Source: Pseudomonadota bacterium
GTDB lineage: Bacteria; Pseudomonadota; Gammaproteobacteria; Burkholderiales; SG8-39
Direction of reading: 5' to 3'
Assembly: GCA_003242425.1 (NCBI GenBank)
Contig: QGUL01000055.1
Coordinates: 1 to 8,386 of the forward strand
DNA: 8,386 nucleotides
A program made the position numbers and the translations under genes. Positions 4,497 through 8,386 of the stretch are shown here, in pieces; the first letter of the stretch is position 1, and every line of letters starts with the position of its first letter. The notes beneath the pieces were generated by a model that saw only the letters and a list, made by a program, of their open reading frames with translations, was not told where the DNA came from and ran no database searches.

Positions 4497-7418
4497 TCAG
4501 CGATAAGGCACCGCGTCCTGCACGTCGATCTGATCCGGCCGCAGATAGCGCTCCGCGTACTTCCGCCAGACGCCGGAGTCGATAAAGAGCTCGTAGAGGT
4601 CCGGATCGATGTGCCCTTCCCGCTTCATGCGCTGCATGATGCCGAGCGCTTCGGAAAGCGGTTTGGCTTTCTTGTACGGCCGGTCCGCGGCGGTGAGCGC
4701 TTCGAAGATGTCGGCGATCGCCATCATGCGCGCTTCCACGCTCATCTCATCACGTTTCAATCCTCGGGGATAGCCGGTGCCGTCCATCTTCTCGTGATGC
4801 CCGCCGGCAATCTCCGGCACGGCACGCAGATGCGCCGGGAAGGGCAGTTGCGAGAGCATGATGATGGTCTGCACGATGTGGTGGTTGATGACGTAGCGCT
4901 CCTCTTCCGTGAGCGTGCCGCGCGAAATGCGCAGGTTGTGCAGCTCGCCGCGGTTGTATTTGTACTTCGGTGCGCGCAGCTTGAAGCCCCACGGGTTGTC
5001 CGGGGACAGTTCCTCGAAGGCCGGCCGCTCGATGAGGTGCTCGTCCTTGTCGGCGAGTAGATATTCGGTGGCCGGCAGCGGCGCGGCGGGCGTGCGGTTC
5101 TTGCGCGCCTTCTCGGCTTCCGAGAGACCGATGCGGTCGTCGAGCGTGCGCTGCCAGGTGCGCTTCGCGATGCGTTCCAGGCGCGCGACGTCTTCCGGCG
5201 CGAGCGTTTCGCCGCCTTCGTTGCAGCGGGCGACGAAGGCGAAGTCCTCGTCGAGTTCGGCCCAGCGGCGTTCGCGTTCGGCGCGCAGCGCTTCGGCGTC
5301 CTCGCCCCGCAGTTGTCGCTTGAGCGTCTCGATCTCTACGTCGCGCTTGATGACCTCGAAGCGCATGCGGATCTCGTGCAGCCGGTCGTAGATGGTTTCC
5401 AGCTTGGTGGCCTTGTCGACCACGTATTCGGGCGTGGTGACCTTGCCACAGTCGTGCAACCAGCTCGCGATCTGCAGCGCTTCCCACTGCCGTTCGTTGA
5501 GGCTGAAATCCTTGAACGGACCGCTTTTCGCTTCGCAGGCCGCACGCGCCAGCATGAAGGTGAGTTCGGGCACGCGCTGGCAGTGCCCGCCCGTGTAGGG
5601 AGACTTCGCGTCGATGGCGCCGGCCACCAGCCGGATGAAGGAGTCGAGCAGTTCCTTGCGCGTCTCGATCAGGCGCTGCTCTTCGATGGCCACGGCGGCG
5701 GTGCCGGACAGGGCTTCGGCGAAGGCGCGCCGCGCATAGCTGGGCGGCTCGGCGATGTAGAGCACGAGCACGCCCACGCAGTCGCCGTTGCGCTCGCGCA
5801 GCGGGATGGCGAGCACGTACTTGGCCCGTTCGCTCAGCGCCGGCCATTCGGGCGAATCGTTGGAAAGCTCGAACGAGCGCGTGATCCCGTCGCGGTAGCA
5901 GGAGGCGATGGGCGACGTGGCGTCGACGGCGACGGCAGGCGCTTCGATCCCGAGCGGCTGCCCCTTGCGATCGACGAGCGAAGCGGGACACAGCATCTTG
6001 CGGTCGGCATCCGGCAGGTAGACGAGGCCGCCGACTGCATCGACCGTGTCGCAGGTCTCGCGCACCACCCGTTGCAGCAGGCGCTCGAAGTTCTTCTCGC
6101 CCGCGAGCGAAATGGCGACGTCGAGGAAGTTGCGGATGGTTTCGCGCATCATTTCGAGCGCGACGGAAAGCTGGTCCACTTCGTAGATGCTAGAACGTCC
6201 CGCGGGTGGGCCGTCGAAGCGGAACGCGCGGATATCGCTCGCGAGCCTGGTCGCCCGCTGCATGGGGCGCGCCATCCGGCGGGCGGCGTAGCCGATCGCC
6301 GGCACGGCGAGAATCAGCAGGGCGAAGGTGGCGAGCATATGTTCCGCCCGGATGGTGCGCAGTTCGGCCAGCACTTCGTCCAGCGGCACGGCGATGCCCA
6401 GGTAGAGCGGTCCGCTCACGGTATAGATCGGCAGTACGACGCGCTTCCACTCGCGCCCTTGCACGTCCACGGTGTCGCCGTCATGCTGTGCAGCGTCGAA
6501 GCCTTCCAGCAAGGGATCGCCGGTGTCGTCCAGCACTTCCAGCGTGGGCAGGTCGCCGTCGCGCCGTATCACGGTTCCGTCCGAACGGGCGAGCACCCGG
6601 CGCTGGGCGTCGAAAAGCGCCATGCGCATGTCGGGCAGGTTGGCGAGCGTCCGCAAGCGTTCGGACAGATGCGTCAGGCTGATGTCCATGCCCACCACGG
6701 CGCGGGCGTTGGCGCGCTGGGCCACCGTCACGCCGAGCACGCCGGTGCTGAAGAACACATAAGGCTCGGTGAAGGCGCGGTCGCCGGCTTGCGGCACGGC
6801 CTGCCACCAGGTGCGGGAACGGGGGTCGTAGTCGTATTCCGGGGCGCGGCGCCGCCCCAGTTCGCGCAATTCGGCATCGAAGTAGATATAGGTGGGTCGC
6901 GGCGAACGCGTGCCGCGTTCGATGCTCTGCACCAGATAGCGCGTACCGTCGGGCGCGCCGAACTGCCGGTGTTCGTTGTGCAGCACGCGCATGAGGAAAA
7001 AGCTGCCGTCGTTGTAGCCGGCGTAGACGGCCGCCACCGAACCGTCGCGGAACGCGCGGTGCAGCACCGGCAGGGCGCGCAGGCGTTCGTCGAGGGTGCG
7101 CGCTTCGACCAGCGGCTGCGCGGCCAGCACGTCCACGAAACGGCCGACCGGCTGGAACACGCGCTCGAAGTCGAGCTGGATCTCGCGGCCGATCTGCTGG
7201 AACATGCGCGCGGTCGCGGTCAGCGTCAGGTCGCGGCCGTGCACGTAGCCGACCCAGGCGATCAGCCCGCCCACCGCCAGGAACAGCAGGGAGAACAGCA
7301 CGGACAGGTGGACGTAGAGCGGATAGGCCCGGTGTACGCGCTTTCCGCCTTTGGATGCGCCGTGCGACGCCCGGTGCGTCGCCTCCTCGTGAGCCGTTTC
7401 CAGCGTCGTTGCGTACAT
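4497..7418 (-). CDS. Membrane-bound dCache-HAMP-GAF-HD-GYP protein, probable c-di-GMP phosphodiesterase (paralog 2)
   Basis: 973 aa from ATG 7418-7416. I chose this start over the in-frame ATG at 7559 because GGGGAGGGGG lies five bases upstream, and because the extra 47 residues are low-complexity and absent from the paralog. Layout: TM1 about 33-58; double-Cache-like sensor about 62-355 (R202, W204, W205, Y220, D245); TM2 about 361-378; HAMP-like linker 379-436; GAF-like domain about 440-582; HD-GYP domain about 592-973. Catalytic residues are complete: H611, H655-D656, K659, H847, H874-H875 with D879-G880-x-G882-Y883-P884, and D903. The charged insert occupies about 682-825. It should be an inner-membrane enzyme sensing a periplasmic ligand and degrading c-di-GMP. 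It is closely related to the gene at 401-3337 along its whole length; the HD-GYP half is, by eye, about four-fifths identical and the sensor much less so, which suggests duplication then different ligand preference. Confidence 0.93.
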   Translation of the reverse strand: MYATTLETAHEEATHRASHGASKGGKRVHRAYPLYVHLSVLFSLLFLAVGGLIAWVGYVHGRDLTLTATARMFQQIGREIQLDFERVFQPVGRFVDVLAAQPLVEARTLDERLRALPVLHRAFRDGSVAAVYAGYNDGSFFLMRVLHNEHRQFGAPDGTRYLVQSIERGTRSPRPTYIYFDAELRELGRRRAPEYDYDPRSRTWWQAVPQAGDRAFTEPYVFFSTGVLGVTVAQRANARAVVGMDISLTHLSERLRTLANLPDMRMALFDAQRRVLARSDGTVIRRDGDLPTLEVLDDTGDPLLEGFDAAQHDGDTVDVQGREWKRVVLPIYTVSGPLYLGIAVPLDEVLAELRTIRAEHMLATFALLILAVPAIGYAARRMARPMQRATRLASDIRAFRFDGPPAGRSSIYEVDQLSVALEMMRETIRNFLDVAISLAGEKNFERLLQRVVRETCDTVDAVGGLVYLPDADRKMLCPASLVDRKGQPLGIEAPAVAVDATSPIASCYRDGITRSFELSNDSPEWPALSERAKYVLAIPLRERNGDCVGVLVLYIAEPPSYARRAFAEALSGTAAVAIEEQRLIETRKELLDSFIRLVAGAIDAKSPYTGGHCQRVPELTFMLARAACEAKSGPFKDFSLNERQWEALQIASWLHDCGKVTTPEYVVDKATKLETIYDRLHEIRMRFEVIKRDVEIETLKRQLRGEDAEALRAERERRWAELDEDFAFVARCNEGGETLAPEDVARLERIAKRTWQRTLDDRIGLSEAEKARKNRTPAAPLPATEYLLADKDEHLIERPAFEELSPDNPWGFKLRAPKYKYNRGELHNLRISRGTLTEEERYVINHHIVQTIIMLSQLPFPAHLRAVPEIAGGHHEKMDGTGYPRGLKRDEMSVEARMMAIADIFEALTAADRPYKKAKPLSEALGIMQRMKREGHIDPDLYELFIDSGVWRKYAERYLRPDQIDVQDAVPYR

Positions 7419-7612
7419 TGATGCCCCCTCCCCTTTTTGTCGTGACGCCGCGCTCGTCATTCTGCGTAGGCCGGACGGCGTCGGCCGCGCTCTTTGTCGA
7501 GACGATGTGACATAAATCCGCTGCGCGCCCACCGGCAAGTAGGCCGTGCCGGCGCGCACCCGGAAAACCGCCCGGGGCTTCCCCTATAATTCCCCCATCG
7601 CGTTACGCCACC
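7419..7612. promoter_or_regulatory. Divergent intergenic region between HD-GYP paralog 2 and the transporter
   Basis: 194 bp separate the two divergent start codons. The plus-strand side carries a perfect TATAAT (listed separately). For the minus-strand HD-GYP gene I find only a weak pair, TTGCCG and TTATGT with a 17-base spacer (7508-7536), matching four and two consensus positions, so its promoter is unresolved. The strong GGGGAGGGGG ribosome site of that gene is at 7424-7433. Confidence 0.4.
7585..7590 (+). promoter_or_regulatory. Consensus -10 box (TATAAT) of the EamA transporter gene
   Basis: A perfect TATAAT lies 22 bases before the ATG at 7613, in a GC-rich surround where it is unlikely by chance. 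No good -35 hexamer is seen 16-18 bases upstream. Initiation 6-8 bases downstream would leave a leader of only about 15 bases. Confidence 0.6.
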
Positions 7613-8374
7613 ATGCCCTCCTCGTCCACTCCCGACCCGCATCCGCCCACCGGCAAGGGGGTGCGCCGCGGCATCCTGATGCTGATCGCGGCGGTCAGTT
7701 TCTTCGCACTGCTCGACACCACGTGCAAATGGCTGTCGCAGACCTACCCGGTGCCCATGATCGTGTGGGTGCGTTATTCGGCGCAGACCCTGTTGATGCT
7801 GCTCTTCCTGGGACCGCGGCTGGGCATCGGCCTGCTGCGCACGCGGGCGCTGGGCATGCAGATCGTGCGCGCGCTGGTGCTGCTGGCGGTGTCGGTACTG
7901 TTCCTCTACGCGCTGTCGCTGCTGCCCATTGCCGAGGCGACGGCGATCAGCTTCATGGCGCCGCTGCTGCTCACCATGCTGTCGGTGGTGGTGCTGCGCG
8001 AGTACGTGCCGCCCGGCGCGTGGCTCGCGGTCATCGCAGGCTTCGTCGGCGTGCTGATCATCGTGCGGCCGGGCGGAGCGCTGTTCACGCCGGTGGTGAT
8101 CATTCCCATCGTCTCGGCCTTCTTCTACGCGGTCTACCAACTGCTGACGCGCAAGATGGCCGGCATCGATCCGACGGTGACGACGCTGTTCTACGGCTGT
8201 CTGGTGGGTACCATCCTGCTGTCGATCGCGGCGCCGTTCTTCTGGCGCGCGCCGCAGACGCTCCTGAACGCGGGGCTGCTGCTCATCACCGGCGGCCTGG
8301 GGGGGATGGGGAATTCCTTGTTCACCCGGCCCTTGGAGAAGGAACGGCCTCGGTGGCCGGCGCCTTTCTTCTAG
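7613..8374 (+). CDS. EamA/DMT-family (drug/metabolite) transporter, 3' end apparently broken
   Basis: 253 codons to TAG at 8372. It is an inner-membrane permease of the drug/metabolite transporter superfamily; the substrate cannot be told from sequence. Eight hydrophobic helices are visible at about 20-37, 47-66, 82-103, 107-127, 136-152, 159-178, 187-208 and 217-236. The first EamA repeat ends with the typical GFVGVLIIVRPG (143-154), and the second begins near 160. Family members usually have ten helices and about 290-310 residues, so the last two helices are missing. The final ~20 codons no longer look like the family: RPLEKERPRWPAPFF stands where RALEKAPASVxAPFF is usual, and the missing A-S-V-A is readable in another frame at 8347-8358. 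The start has no Shine-Dalgarno sequence; a later GTG at 7661 has no usable spacing. It stands divergent from HD-GYP paralog 2 with no functional link visible. Confidence 0.85.
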   Translation: MPSSSTPDPHPPTGKGVRRGILMLIAAVSFFALLDTTCKWLSQTYPVPMIVWVRYSAQTLLMLLFLGPRLGIGLLRTRALGMQIVRALVLLAVSVLFLYALSLLPIAEATAISFMAPLLLTMLSVVVLREYVPPGAWLAVIAGFVGVLIIVRPGGALFTPVVIIPIVSAFFYAVYQLLTRKMAGIDPTVTTLFYGCLVGTILLSIAAPFFWRAPQTLLNAGLLLITGGLGGMGNSLFTRPLEKERPRWPAPFF

Positions 8375-8386
8375 TTGCATGTGAGG

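Noticed and set aside
5313..7421. 702-codon open frame on the plus strand opposite HD-GYP paralog 2
   Set aside because: Same antisense artefact. Its product resembles the antisense product of the paralog, which follows from the shared sense sequence and is not independent evidence of a gene.
7419..7559. N-terminal extension of HD-GYP paralog 2 to the ATG at 7559
   Set aside because: The extra 47 residues have no counterpart in the paralog, while the ATG at 7418 has a strong ribosome site at ideal spacing.
7457..8380. 307-codon open frame on the minus strand over the transporter gene
   Set aside because: Its product is almost only Arg, Gln, His and Glu, typical of the reverse of a Leu/Val/Ala-rich membrane protein gene.
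1..8386. CRISPR array, tRNA, rRNA, insertion sequence or phage genes
   Set aside because: No regularly spaced repeats, cloverleaf-like segments, transposase motifs or phage structural genes were seen; the only long repeat is the diverged HD-GYP gene pair.

Overview
The window looks like a piece of a GC-rich proteobacterial chromosome. By hand count the coding regions run in the mid to high 60s % GC. The style of the glycine-zipper protein and the EamA transporter suggests a betaproteobacterium (Burkholderiales or Rhodocyclales type), but this is an inference from protein style and not proven.

Layout, left to right: (a) 1-309, minus strand: the 5' part of an AT-rich gene for a small membrane-anchored protein of unknown function, running off the left edge. 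(b) 401-3337, minus: a 978-aa membrane-bound HD-GYP protein with a dCache-like sensor, HAMP-like linker, GAF-like domain and a C-terminal HD-GYP phosphodiesterase domain. (c) 3338-3777: a 440-bp, roughly 50% GC intergenic region holding a doubtful 61-aa ORF, a candidate promoter and two short palindromes. (d) 3778-4425, plus: a 215-aa single-pass glycine-zipper protein, followed by a clear intrinsic terminator. (e) 4497-7418, minus: a 973-aa paralog of (b) with the same architecture. (f) 7419-7612: a divergent intergenic region with a perfect TATAAT box. (g) 7613-8374, plus: an EamA/DMT-family transporter whose last ~20 codons look corrupted (compensating frameshifts and a TAG stop), next to the window end.

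The main theme is cyclic-di-GMP signalling. Two closely related receptor-type HD-GYP proteins lie in the same orientation on either side of a cell-envelope gene. Both keep the HD-GYP catalytic residues, but their HD motif is separated from the rest of the active site by a helical, charged insert of about 160 residues. Each probably senses a periplasmic small molecule and degrades c-di-GMP in the cytoplasm. No mobile element, CRISPR array, tRNA or rRNA was seen. The best targets for follow-up are the large insert in the catalytic domain and the paralog pair around the glycine-zipper gene. No wholly new multi-gene system is evident.
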